Both the position numbers and the translations under genes were made by a program. Below the pieces are notes generated by a model. That model did not search any database. It was given only the letters and a program-made list of their open reading frames with translations, and had not been told where the DNA came from. This document shows, piece after piece, positions 43,239-51,222 of a stretch of DNA of 64,000 nucleotides; position 1 is the stretch's first letter; every line of letters begins with the position of its first letter. Origin of the DNA: Hymenobacter elongatus (GTDB lineage: Bacteria > Bacteroidota > Bacteroidia > Cytophagales > Hymenobacteraceae); contig NZ_SRLD01000003.1 in assembly GCF_004745955.1 (NCBI RefSeq), positions 114,740 to 178,739 of the forward strand, written 5' to 3'.

Positions 43239-43284
43239 CTTCTTAAGAAGGTAACCCGCCCCGGAAAAAATACTTTTCGTGGGT
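43239..43284. promoter_or_regulatory. Palindromes in the ECF sigma / lipoprotein divergent promoter
   Basis: CTTCTTAAGAAG (43239-43250) is a perfect 12-bp palindrome. Directly after it GTAACCC and GGGTTAC form an inverted pair (about 43251-43257 and 43279-43285). GTAACC resembles an ECF -35 element, so the sigma factor may regulate its own gene. Confidence 0.35.
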
Positions 43285-43321
43285 TACTAAAGTGCTGACA
43301 CTGTATTAATCGACAAAGCGA

Positions 43322-43909
43322 ATGGGTAAGGGTCAACCTTCCTACACCGATGAAGAGTTCGTAGCGGCTATCCGCGACGGCGACGACCGGGCGCTGGCAC
43401 AGCTCTACCGCCTGCACTTCCCGATGATTTCGCACTACGTTCTGCAAAACAGCGGAACCGAAGACGAAGCCAAGGATGTGTACCAGGAGGGCGTGATGGT
43501 ATTTTACGAGAAGGTGCGCGAAGGCTCGCTCGAGCTAAGCTGCCAGATCAAAACCTACCTCTATGCCGTGTGCCGCCGCCTGTGGCTGAAGCGTCTCACC
43601 GAGAAGACCCGCTTCGGCGGCCGACTGGAAGACCACGAACCCTACCTCGAAACTGGTGCCGAGGCCGATGTAGCCCTGGCCGAGGAGCGCGACCAGCGCT
43701 TCGCGACCATGAGCGAGGCCCTGGAGCTGGTGGGAGAGCCGTGCCGCTCGCTTTTGGAAGGATTTTACCTGCTGGATAAGTCTATGCAGCAGCTTACGGC
43801 GGAGTTTGGCTACACCAATGCCGACAATGCCAAGAATCAAAAATACAAGTGCCTGGTACGCCTGAAAAAGTTATTTTTCGCCCATTACAAGGAAGAAGAA
43901 TCATTTTAG
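43322..43909 (+). CDS. ECF-type sigma-70 factor
   Basis: 195 residues. Sigma-2 region ~13-85 (A-L-A-Q-L-Y-R-L-H-F-P, then E-D-E-A-K-D-V-Y-Q-E-G-V-M-V-F), sigma-4 region ~125-185 (L-L-E-G-F-Y-L-L-D-K-S-M-Q-Q-L-T-A-E-F-G-Y ... K-N-Q-K-Y-K-C-L). The subgroup with N-A-K-N-Q-K-Y-K-C in sigma-4 is typical of Cytophagales. The next gene, 43 bases downstream, is a membrane-anchored protease rather than a standard anti-sigma factor. Operon of two, ending in a terminator at 45139. Confidence 0.93.
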   Translation: MGKGQPSYTDEEFVAAIRDGDDRALAQLYRLHFPMISHYVLQNSGTEDEAKDVYQEGVMVFYEKVREGSLELSCQIKTYLYAVCRRLWLKRLTEKTRFGGRLEDHEPYLETGAEADVALAEERDQRFATMSEALELVGEPCRSLLEGFYLLDKSMQQLTAEFGYTNADNAKNQKYKCLVRLKKLFFAHYKEEESF

Positions 43910-43952
43910 CAGATGTACGTATTCCGGCCGAGCACCCACTCGGTCCCACGCT

Positions 43953-45113
43953 ATGAAAACGGAAGCCGACTACTACGCCTTATTCGAAGCCTACCGTGCG
44001 GGCGGGCTTACGGCCCCGGCCCGCGCCGATGTGGAGCGCCGCCTGGCGGCCGACGCTGACTTTGCGCAGCAGTTCGCCGATTTCACGGAGCTTACCACCA
44101 CCCTGCACGGCTACGGCACCCGGCTGGCTACGCGCCGCAAGCTGCACGCCATTCAGGCGGATATGGATGCGGAGCAGGCCGTACGGCTGGAGGGAGAAAC
44201 GCTGGAAACGGGCATCCCTACCATGCCGCAGCTATACATTTCTCCCGTGGAGCGCAAGCTGCGTGCGTTCTGGGGTGCCCACCGCGCCACGGCGATGGTA
44301 GCGGCTTCGGTGGCCGTTATGGCGGTGTTTGCCACGCTGCTGGGGCTCGAGTGGTGGCGCACCGCCCAGCGGCCTTCGCTCTACGGCTACACCGTGCTGC
44401 GGCGCGAGGTAGAGCGCATCAAGCAAACCCAGAAAGCGATGAACCGGGCCATCAACCAAATTGATGGGGCCAAGCCTGAAGGCGAGCTGAACCCCGGCAA
44501 ATTCAGCGGCACCGGCTTTGCCCTCACCGCCGATGGCTACCTGGTCACCAGCTACCACGTCATTCAGGGTGCCGATTCGCTGCTGATCGAAAGCCGCGAC
44601 CGGCAGCGCTTCCGTGCCGAGCCCGTGTTTACCGACGTGGCGCACGACCTGGCTATTCTGCGCATCAAGGACCGGAAATTCAACGGCTTTGGCCGCCTGC
44701 CTTACTCTTTTAAGCGTGGCACGGCCGACCTGGGCGAGAAAGTATTCACGCTGGGCTACCCCCGCGAAGATGTCGTATTCGGGGAAGGCTCGCTGAGTGC
44801 CCGCTCGGGCTTTGAGGGCGACACGGCCTTCTATCAGATTTCGATTCCGGTGAATCCCGGCAACAGCGGCGGCCCGCTACTCGACGACCGGGGCAACCTG
44901 ATCGGCATTATCAGCGGCCGGCAGATGGATATGCAGAGCGCTGCTTTCGCCACCAAGTCGTCGTACCTGATGCGACTGGTGGATTCGTTGTCGGCTGCCG
45001 GTACGGCCCAGCCCTACAACATGCCGCGCACCAGCCAAATGACTGGCACTTCGCGCCGTCAGCAGATTCGGAAGCTCCAGGACTACGTGTTCGTCGTGAA
45101 AGTATACGAATAG
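43953..45113 (+). CDS. Membrane-anchored trypsin-like serine protease (putative sigma-factor partner)
   Basis: 386 residues. A cytoplasmic N-terminal ~110 residues, rich in Ala/Arg and resembling short anti-sigma N-termini (Y-R-A-G-G-L-T-A-P-A-R-A-D-V-E-R-R-L), one helix (~113-131), a basic linker, and an S1C/HtrA-like protease domain outside: H202 in S-Y-H-V-I-Q-G, D232 in H-D-L-A-I-L, S305 in P-G-N-S-G-G-P-L. All three catalytic residues are present. No PDZ domain is visible. Position after the ECF gene suggests it senses an envelope signal and controls that sigma factor. Confidence 0.9.
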   Translation: MKTEADYYALFEAYRAGGLTAPARADVERRLAADADFAQQFADFTELTTTLHGYGTRLATRRKLHAIQADMDAEQAVRLEGETLETGIPTMPQLYISPVERKLRAFWGAHRATAMVAASVAVMAVFATLLGLEWWRTAQRPSLYGYTVLRREVERIKQTQKAMNRAINQIDGAKPEGELNPGKFSGTGFALTADGYLVTSYHVIQGADSLLIESRDRQRFRAEPVFTDVAHDLAILRIKDRKFNGFGRLPYSFKRGTADLGEKVFTLGYPREDVVFGEGSLSARSGFEGDTAFYQISIPVNPGNSGGPLLDDRGNLIGIISGRQMDMQSAAFATKSSYLMRLVDSLSAAGTAQPYNMPRTSQMTGTSRRQQIRKLQDYVFVVKVYE

Positions 45114-45138
45114 CGCCGGTTGTTTCAGTTCTATTCAG

Positions 45139-45171
45139 AAAAAGTCTCACCGCTATGGTGAGACTTTTTTT
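45139..45171 (+). terminator. Terminator of the sigma/protease operon
   Basis: AAAAAGTCTCACC pairs with GGTGAGACTTTTT around GCTAT, with a seven-T tail. Confidence 0.92.
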
Positions 45172-45407
45172 GTGTCCTGGCTACAGGAAATCGAAACAAA
45201 ATTTTGGCTTTAACAACCCGTATCCGTCGCAAAAACTGAGGCTATTGGCATCTAAAAAAGATTGAGTGAAACAAGAGGTAGAAGTGGGCATTAAACTATG
45301 GCTATGTCTGCTGGTCTATCTAGGTACCCAATAGCTGACACTGGGCTAATCTCCTACCTTACAAGAGCTTATTCGACCTTCTCTACCCTTTTCCAACCAC
45401 ACAGCTT

Positions 45408-47132
45408 ATGGACAGAAGAGCTTTCCTCCGCAAGAATTCCACCGTGCTGGTGGCTCCGGCTACGGCGCTGGCGGAAAGGCCCGCGGCGACCGACCCGCCC
45501 AGCGAGGATGAAACCGTCAGCCGCTTCGCCAACAAGGCCCTGCCGACTACAGCGCGCTCTATGGCCGGCGTGGCGCCCTACACGGGGCCCTGGGGCCGTG
45601 AGCAGGCCGGGCACCTGCTGCGGCGTGCCCTCTTTGGCCCCACCCGCACTGAAATAGCCGCCGCCGCCGGACGCACGCTGACCCAAGTGGTGAACGACCT
45701 GCTCACGGCCCCGGCAGCCCCGGCCCCACCCCTGAATGTGTCGACGACCGATACCAGCGTGCCGGTGGGGCAAACCTGGGTGACGCAGGCCTTCGACCAG
45801 AACGTGGAGGGCGTGCGGCGCTCGTCGCTGCGGGCGTGGTGGCTGGGGCAGATGCTCACCCAGAACCTGTCGTTGACGGAGAAGATGACGCTGTTCTGGC
45901 ACAACCACTTCGTCATCGAGTTCGGCGACATCAACGATTCGCGGCAGGGCTACCAGTACGCGGCGCTACTGCGGCAGTATGCTCTGGGCAATATCCGGCA
46001 GTTGGCCAAGGATATAACGGTGAATGCCGCCATGCTGCGCTACCTGAACGGAAATCAAAGCACAGCTTCGGCACCCAATGAAAACTACGGCCGGGAGCTG
46101 CTGGAGCTGTTCACGGTGGGCAAAGGGCCGCTGATTGGCAACGGCAACTACACCACCTACACCGAGGCCGACGTGCAGGCGGCGGCCCGCGTGCTCACGG
46201 GCTGGCGCGACAACTCCCTTGCCATCAACAGCTATTTTACGGCGTCGCGCCACGACACGACGGCTAAGGTTTTTTCGGCCGCTTTTGGTCGTGCCACCAT
46301 CACCAACGGCGGCGACCAGGAATACAAGACGCTGGTTGACCTGATTTTCAGCCAGGCCGAAACGGCCCGCTTTCTGGTTCGCAAGCTCTACCGCTGGTTT
46401 GTATACTATGTTATCGATGCCACCACGGAGCAGAACGTTATTGAGCCTCTGGCCCAGCTGCTGATTCAGAACAATTACAACGTGGCGCCGGTGCTGCGCA
46501 CGCTGCTTTCGAGTGAGCATTTCTTTGATGCCGTGAATATGGGCTGCCTTATCAAGAGCCCGCTCGATTTTACGCTCACGGTGGGCCGCCAGATGCAGAT
46601 TGCCTTCCCGCCAGCCTCTACCGTGGTGGCGCAGTACGGTATGTGGGACTATCTGAATGGGGTGACCAACCTGCAGCAGCAAGTAGTGGGCGACCCACCA
46701 AACGTGGCCGGCTGGCAAGCCTACTACCAAACGCCGCAGTTCCATGAAATGTGGATTAATGCCGTGACGCTGCCCCGCCGCAACCAGTTTACGGACCAGA
46801 TGATCAGCACGGCAGGCTACAGCCGCAACGGCGTTAAAATTAATATCGACGCTATTGCCCTGGTGCAGAGCCTGCCCACCGACGTGGCCCAGGACCCGAA
46901 TCTGCTCATTGCGGAGCTGGCCCGGCTGCTGCTGCCGATTTCGCTCACGGCCACCCAGCTCACGTTTCTAAACGACGTGCTGCTGCCCGGTCTGCCCGAT
47001 TTTGAGTGGACCGAAGAGTGGACGGACTACCTGGCCAACCCGACCAACACGGCCAAAAAAACTGCTGTCAACACCAAGCTCCAGTCGTTGCTGCGCACCA
47101 TGATGGGCCTGGCCGAATACCATTTGTCTTAG
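45408..47132 (+). CDS. DUF1800 protein
   Basis: 574 residues. N-terminus M-D-R-R-A-F-L-R-K is Tat-like, but the following stretch is only weakly hydrophobic. DUF1800 signatures: H-L-L-R-R-A-L-F-G-P-T, M-T-L-F-W-H-N-H-F-V, N-E-N-Y-G-R-E-L-L-E-L-F-T-V-G, V-L-T-G-W-R-D-N. Family of unknown function, commonly paired with DUF1501, as here (124 bases downstream). Likely exported; a role in polymer or surface biology has been proposed but not shown. Confidence 0.9.
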   Translation: MDRRAFLRKNSTVLVAPATALAERPAATDPPSEDETVSRFANKALPTTARSMAGVAPYTGPWGREQAGHLLRRALFGPTRTEIAAAAGRTLTQVVNDLLTAPAAPAPPLNVSTTDTSVPVGQTWVTQAFDQNVEGVRRSSLRAWWLGQMLTQNLSLTEKMTLFWHNHFVIEFGDINDSRQGYQYAALLRQYALGNIRQLAKDITVNAAMLRYLNGNQSTASAPNENYGRELLELFTVGKGPLIGNGNYTTYTEADVQAAARVLTGWRDNSLAINSYFTASRHDTTAKVFSAAFGRATITNGGDQEYKTLVDLIFSQAETARFLVRKLYRWFVYYVIDATTEQNVIEPLAQLLIQNNYNVAPVLRTLLSSEHFFDAVNMGCLIKSPLDFTLTVGRQMQIAFPPASTVVAQYGMWDYLNGVTNLQQQVVGDPPNVAGWQAYYQTPQFHEMWINAVTLPRRNQFTDQMISTAGYSRNGVKINIDAIALVQSLPTDVAQDPNLLIAELARLLLPISLTATQLTFLNDVLLPGLPDFEWTEEWTDYLANPTNTAKKTAVNTKLQSLLRTMMGLAEYHLS

Positions 47133-47255
47133 TCGGGGAATCAGAAACCGGGCTGTAGGAAGTGCCGCTTCTGGCCAGTGGTTGGCCGCTGGCGCTACTC
47201 CTACCAGACCCGCAATGCCACCCCCTGTACCCCCAACTATTCCAGATTTTCTCCC

Positions 47256-48845
47256 ATGAAACGCAGAGACTTTCTCCAGACTACGGCGGCAGCGTCGGTG
47301 CTGCCCGCTTTGCTGGGCGGCTTTCCCATTGGGGCCTACGGCTACTCGCCTGAGCTGGCCGCCCTGACCAACGCAGCCACCCAAACCGACCGGGTGCTGG
47401 TACTCATTCAGCTCAACGGCGGCAACGACGGCCTGAACATGGTTATTCCCCTCGACCAGTATTCGGCCCTGATGAATGCCCGCGCCAGCATCGCCATTCC
47501 CGAGGCCCAGGTACTGCGGCTGACGGCCGCCACCGGCCTTCACCCGGCCATGACGGGCATCAAGAGCCTCTATACCAGCGGCAAAATCGGGGTGGTGCAG
47601 AGTGTGGGTTACCCTAACCCCAATTTCTCCCACTTCCGCGCCACCGATATCTGGACCTCGGCTTCCGAGTCGAATGTGACCATCACCTCCGGCTGGGCCG
47701 GGCGCTACCTGAACGGCGAATACCCCGGCTTCCCCACCGGCTACCCCAACACCCAAAGCCCCGATCCGCTGGCCATCAGCATTGGCTCGGTGGTGAGCAA
47801 CTGTGTGCAGGGACCCGCCGTGAACATGGGCATGGCCATTGCCAGCACGGCCTCGTTCTACCAGCTGCTCTCGGGGGGCGTCGATACGGCTCCCAACACG
47901 CCCGCCGGCCACGAGCTGACGTTTATCCGGCAGGTGGTGCAGCAAACGCAGGTCTATAACTCGGCCATTCAGCAGGCGGCGGGGCGGGCCAAAAACCTGT
48001 CGCCACTCTACCCCACGGCCGGGCAGAACAGCCTCGCCGACCAGCTCAAGATAGTGGCCCAGCTGGTAGCGGGTGGCCTGCAAACCCGCGTGTACGTCTG
48101 CAATCTGGGCGGCTTCGACACGCACGCCGGGCAGGTATCGACCACCGGGGGCACCGCCACTGGCACCCACGCCACGCTGCTGGGCAAAATCTCGCAGGCG
48201 CTGGAGGCCTTCCTCGACGACCTGCAGCGCCTGCAGGTGCAGGACCGCGTCGTGGGCATGACGTTTTCGGAGTTTGGCCGCCGCATCAAAGCCAACTCCA
48301 GCTTCGGTACCGACCACGGTGCGGCGGCTCCGCTCATCGTTTTTGGCACCAGCGTTAACCCCATTATTCACGGTACCAACCCGGTGCTGCCTGCTACGGC
48401 CGGCGTGAACGACAACGTGCCGATGCAGTTCGACTTCCGGGCCATTTATGGCAGCCTGCTGATGGACTGGTTTAAAGTACCGCAGGCCACCGTAGATGCC
48501 CTGCTCCCGCATCCCGGAGCCTCGTTTCCGCACGTACCGGTGCTGCGTCCGGGTGTGGTCACGGGGGTGGCTACGGCTTCCGATATGAGCGTAAAGGGCT
48601 TCAGCGTGTATCCTAACCCCGTGCGGGAGCAGGCCACCGTGGAGTTCGAATCGGAAGGCGGACACGTGCAAGTGCTGGTATTCGATATGATGGGCCGCGA
48701 GGTTCGGCGACTTCTGGACCGGCAGCTGCCGCGCGGGGTGCAGCGGCTACCGCTCCCGGCCGGCGACTTGGCGGCGGGGGCCTACTATTGCCAGGTGCAG
48801 GAAGGCAGCCGCGCCAGCTCCCGGCTGATAGCCGTGGAGCGGTAG
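47256..48845 (+). CDS. DUF1501 protein with Tat signal and T9SS sorting domain
   Basis: 529 residues from the ATG at 47256, where M-K-R-R-D-F-L-Q-T-T starts a clear twin-arginine signal. DUF1501 core: V-L-V-L-I-Q-L-N-G-G-N-D-G-L-N, F-D-T-H-A-G-Q, F-G-R-R-I, D-H-G-A-A-A-P. The last ~80 residues are a type A T9SS sorting domain (F-S-V-Y-P-N-P-V-R-E-Q-A-T-V-E-F ... V-F-D-M-M-G-R-E-V). So it should cross the inner membrane folded, then leave through the type IX system and be anchored or released. Related to sulfatase/alkaline-phosphatase-like proteins. Confidence 0.92.
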   Translation: MKRRDFLQTTAAASVLPALLGGFPIGAYGYSPELAALTNAATQTDRVLVLIQLNGGNDGLNMVIPLDQYSALMNARASIAIPEAQVLRLTAATGLHPAMTGIKSLYTSGKIGVVQSVGYPNPNFSHFRATDIWTSASESNVTITSGWAGRYLNGEYPGFPTGYPNTQSPDPLAISIGSVVSNCVQGPAVNMGMAIASTASFYQLLSGGVDTAPNTPAGHELTFIRQVVQQTQVYNSAIQQAAGRAKNLSPLYPTAGQNSLADQLKIVAQLVAGGLQTRVYVCNLGGFDTHAGQVSTTGGTATGTHATLLGKISQALEAFLDDLQRLQVQDRVVGMTFSEFGRRIKANSSFGTDHGAAAPLIVFGTSVNPIIHGTNPVLPATAGVNDNVPMQFDFRAIYGSLLMDWFKVPQATVDALLPHPGASFPHVPVLRPGVVTGVATASDMSVKGFSVYPNPVREQATVEFESEGGHVQVLVFDMMGREVRRLLDRQLPRGVQRLPLPAGDLAAGAYYCQVQEGSRASSRLIAVER

Positions 48846-48848
48846 GAA

Positions 48849-48875
48849 CAGGCGGGAAGCGCGTATTCCCGCCTG
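48849..48875 (+). terminator. Hairpin after the DUF1501 gene
   Basis: CAGGCGGGA pairs with TCCCGCCTG around nine bases, four bases after the stop. No T-run follows, so termination strength is uncertain. Confidence 0.5.
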
Positions 48876-49037
48876 ATAGTGCCCAATCACAACTACTCAG
48901 CCTTGGGCCAACGCATAAATGTTACCCATTCGCGGAAAAAGGGTAGCCCGCCAACGGCTTTTTGCGTACAGGCTTTTCAGTGGCTTGCCACTACCACTGT
49001 ATCAACTTTTCCACGAACACCTACCTACTCTTCCGCT

Positions 49038-49391
49038 ATGGAATCCCAGATTGAACAACAGTTGGAGAAAATTATGCCCGAAGATCTGGCCCGCACCTTC
49101 GAAAGCGCTTACCATGTGCTCATCCAAGGCAACCACGATCATATGGATGACTTGCTGAAGCACGGCGGCACGCTCCTGAAGAAAGCTGCCCAGCGCCTGA
49201 CGCCCACCCAAATGATATTGGGCATTGCCGCTATTGCCGCCGTGGCCGTGGTAGTGGTAAGCCGCTCGATAGAGCACACCGGCAGTGAAGCCGACGACGC
49301 AGGAACCTCCGCTGAACCGCTCAAGGACAGCAAGCCCAAAGCGGCTGGCAGTCAGGCCAATAAAGAAGGCCAGGAGCACCAGGGACACTAG
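49038..49391 (+). CDS. Small single-TM protein, unknown
   Basis: 117 residues from the ATG at 49038 (M-E-S-Q-I-E-Q-Q-L); the longer frame upstream is not protein-like. A helical N-terminal part with H-D-H-M-D-D-L-L-K-H-G-G, a hydrophobic helix ~60-78 (M-I-L-G-I-A-A-I-A-A-V-A-V-V-V-V), and a charged tail ending K-E-G-Q-E-H-Q-G-H. No signal peptide, so probably an N-in membrane protein. No family recognised. Confidence 0.7.
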   Translation: MESQIEQQLEKIMPEDLARTFESAYHVLIQGNHDHMDDLLKHGGTLLKKAAQRLTPTQMILGIAAIAAVAVVVVSRSIEHTGSEADDAGTSAEPLKDSKPKAAGSQANKEGQEHQGH

Positions 49392-49409
49392 TGGTTCTCC
49401 GCTACACGA

Positions 49410-49451
49410 AAAGCCCTGCTGGGTTGGAGCCATCCAACTCAGCAGGGCTTT
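49410..49451. terminator. Bidirectional terminator
   Basis: AAAGCCCTGCTGGGTTGGA pairs with TCCAACTCAGCAGGGCTTT (one G-T pair) around GCCA. Same AAAGCCCTGCTG stem sequence as the terminator at 49789. Confidence 0.85.
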
Positions 49452-49556
49452 CTGCATTCACATGTTTATGTGATGATAATTTATTGCACTAATACGATAT
49501 CATTGGCTAATATTGCATCACCAAAAGATAAAAATATCCAACCAAAATACCAAATC

Positions 49557-49778
49557 ATGAAAGCTTTTGTTACCCTCGTTCTAGCTCTTGTTGTTGCTGC
49601 CTCCCAGGCCGAAGCCGGCACAGCCCCCACCACCGTACCTTCAATCGTATCTATCGTCGATGCCAATGCTATAGGTGACGCCGCTGACGGGGGCCTGTTC
49701 AAGCGCAAGAAATACAAGTACAAGAAGCGACGTATGGGTAGCAAGAGTCGTCGGCATCACGGCATGCGGGGCCGCTAA
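49557..49778 (+). CDS. Small exported cationic peptide 1
   Basis: 73 residues from the ATG at 49557 (signal peptide M-K-A-F-V-T-L-V-L-A-L-V-V-A-A-S-Q-A-E-A-G). A neutral, mildly acidic middle (V-S-I-V-D-A-N-A-I-G-D-A-A-D-G-G) is followed by a strongly basic tail of about 27 residues with L-F-K-R-K-K-Y-K-Y-K-K-R-R at its centre. The mature tail has well over half Lys/Arg. Same architecture as the gene at 49939. Candidates: surface or envelope nucleic-acid/lipopolysaccharide binder, or antimicrobial peptide. No family recognised. Confidence 0.7.
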   Translation: MKAFVTLVLALVVAASQAEAGTAPTTVPSIVSIVDANAIGDAADGGLFKRKKYKYKKRRMGSKSRRHHGMRGR

Positions 49779-49788
49779 GCCTGGGCTC

Positions 49789-49840
49789 CAACAAAAAGCC
49801 CTGCTGACCTACCAACGTAAGTCAGCAGGGCTTTTTGTTG
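49789..49840. terminator. Bidirectional terminator between the two small peptide genes
   Basis: 20-bp perfect arms (49789-49808 and 49821-49840; CAACAAAAAGCCCTGCTGAC) around a twelve-base loop. Confidence 0.88.
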
Positions 49841-49938
49841 AGGTAAATCGTTTTTTATTTGTATTTAAATTATAAAAACTATACTATTGTCATGAAACGT
49901 CACTACGTTCTATTCAGCATTCACTTTCTATTACCGAT

Positions 49939-50172
49939 ATGAAAACGCTAAGCCTACTTTTATTAGCCGCCTTTCTGAGCGTTGATAGCGCCGAAATAGT
50001 AGCAGCGCCAGCAGCAACCGTGCTGTCTGACAGTACCACGCTCACGGCTTCTACGTTTCCTATTTTCGGCACGGATGCCAGCAAACGGCGCAAGCGCAAG
50101 AAGAAGCGTCCGGCCTACCGGCGGCGGTTGGGCAGCCATGCGGCTCGGGCCGTGGTGCCAACGGCGGCTTAG
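49939..50172 (+). CDS. Small exported cationic peptide 2
   Basis: 77 residues. Signal peptide (M-K-T-L-S-L-L-L-L-A-A-F-L-S-V-D-S-A-E) and a Ser/Thr/Ala middle are followed by F-G-T-D-A-S-K-R-R-K-R-K-K-K-R-P-A-Y-R-R-R, a basic block like that of the preceding gene, then a short neutral tail. Sequence identity to peptide 1 is low outside this layout. Its stop overlaps the stop of the convergent SRAP gene by three to four bases. Function unknown. Confidence 0.7.
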   Translation: MKTLSLLLLAAFLSVDSAEIVAAPAATVLSDSTTLTASTFPIFGTDASKRRKRKKKRPAYRRRLGSHAARAVVPTAA

Positions 50173-50846
50173 ATTGCCGATACCAGCACCGAGGGGTCAT
50201 TGTTGGCAGGCGAGTCAACCAAGGCACTGACTACATACTCCCGCATGAGGCTAGCGGCATAAGGCTGCAATAGCAGCTGGTGGTCGGCTACGGACGCGCC
50301 ATCGTCCAGCCACGCCAGTTCTGCTTGCCGATCGGGCAAAATCACGGGCATGCGGTTATGTAACGGGGCCATTTGGGCGTTAGGATCGGTGGTAATGATG
50401 GTAAACGTGGGCACTAGCTCACCCGAGGTCCGGTCCAGCCACTCGTCCCAGAGACCCGCAAAAGCAAATGGCTGCTCGTTGCGCAGCAGAATGCGGTGGG
50501 GCGTCTTCGGCCCTTTTTGCGCGGGTGCCGTTTGCTGCCACTCGTAGAAGCTGTCGGCCAACACCAGGCAGCGGCGGCGCTGCAGCAACTGGCGGAACGA
50601 CGGTTTTTCGGGCAGCGTCCCGGCGCGGGCATTGATGGGTTTTGGTGCTATTTTCACGTCTTTCACCCAGCCCGGTAGCAAGCCCCACTGCAACAGCTGC
50701 ACCTGTCCCGGCTCCGCGTTGGTAATAACGGGTAGCCGCTGGGAAGGCGCCGCGTTATAAGTTGGCCCCAAAGGCTCCCTGAAGCTGGCCTCGAAGCGTT
50801 TCTCAATGGCAGGAACTGGGGTAGTGAAGGCATAACGGCCACACAC
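50169..50846 (-). CDS. yedK: SRAP-domain abasic-site crosslinking protein (YedK/HMCES)
   Basis: 225 residues. The start must be the GTG at 50846, because SRAP proteins need Cys at position 2 (M-C-G-R-Y-A-F); the open frame extends further upstream but those codons are not used. Other active residues: Asn31 in Y-N-A-A-P-S-Q, Glu in S-F-Y-E-W, His in L-H-N-R-M-P-V. It forms a thiazolidine link with abasic sites in single-stranded DNA and protects them. No LexA-type operator was seen upstream. Confidence 0.94.
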   Translation of the reverse strand: MCGRYAFTTPVPAIEKRFEASFREPLGPTYNAAPSQRLPVITNAEPGQVQLLQWGLLPGWVKDVKIAPKPINARAGTLPEKPSFRQLLQRRRCLVLADSFYEWQQTAPAQKGPKTPHRILLRNEQPFAFAGLWDEWLDRTSGELVPTFTIITTDPNAQMAPLHNRMPVILPDRQAELAWLDDGASVADHQLLLQPYAASLMREYVVSALVDSPANNDPSVLVSAI

Positions 50847-50953
50847 AAGCTGGGAGCAAGTAGGCGAAGTATCCACTTCGCGGTAAAACAGGACATGTGA
50901 GGGTACGCTAGCGCAGTGGCCGGGGTTTTGCGCCCCATTCCCTACGACTATGA

Positions 50954-51015
50954 CCTCCTCACAAACACACAAGGTCGTTGGCGAGTGCCAACGACCTTGT
51001 GTGTTTGTGAGGAGG
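50954..51015. terminator. Long perfect hairpin between SRAP gene and lectin gene
   Basis: 29-bp perfect arms (50954-50982 and 50987-51015; core ACAAGGTCGTTGGC) around GAGT. No T-run in either direction. It might be a terminator, or a member of the intergenic hairpin class. Confidence 0.6.
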
Positions 51016-51222
51016 ATCTAACGGTACTTCGGTCTGTCAGAACCTATGTAAAAATCGACAAAAGCTTCATCTATACCATGCTTGACTTGCTTAGCATACG
51101 CTTGTCGAACCAACTCTACCGCCAGAGTAACGCTGATTAGTATAGTGGTAGAGATGCTTCGACAAGCGGGCGCCAGAGTAAGCATGACACAAACGGGGGT
51201 TTCACCAATCCCCAATCCATAC
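51016..51222. repeat. Intergenic region with single-arm repeat copy E
   Basis: At 51148-51189 the complement of GTCATGCTTACTCTGGCGCCC ... GTCGAAGCATCTCTAC appears, one arm of the dispersed hairpin family and closest to copy D. CGCCAGAGTAA occurs twice (51120-51130 region and 51171-51181). No gene seen. Confidence 0.55.

Noticed and set aside
46968..48671. 567-codon minus-strand frame opposite DUF1501
   Set aside because: Gly/Arg/His/Val-rich antisense product; the DUF1501 gene has Tat and T9SS signals.
49557..50172. Toxin-antitoxin pair
   Set aside because: Both small proteins have signal peptides and similar charge layout, are separated by a strong terminator, and do not overlap.
50847..50972. 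N-terminal extension of the SRAP protein to the ATG at 50972
   Set aside because: SRAP chemistry needs Cys at position 2, which only the GTG at 50846 provides.
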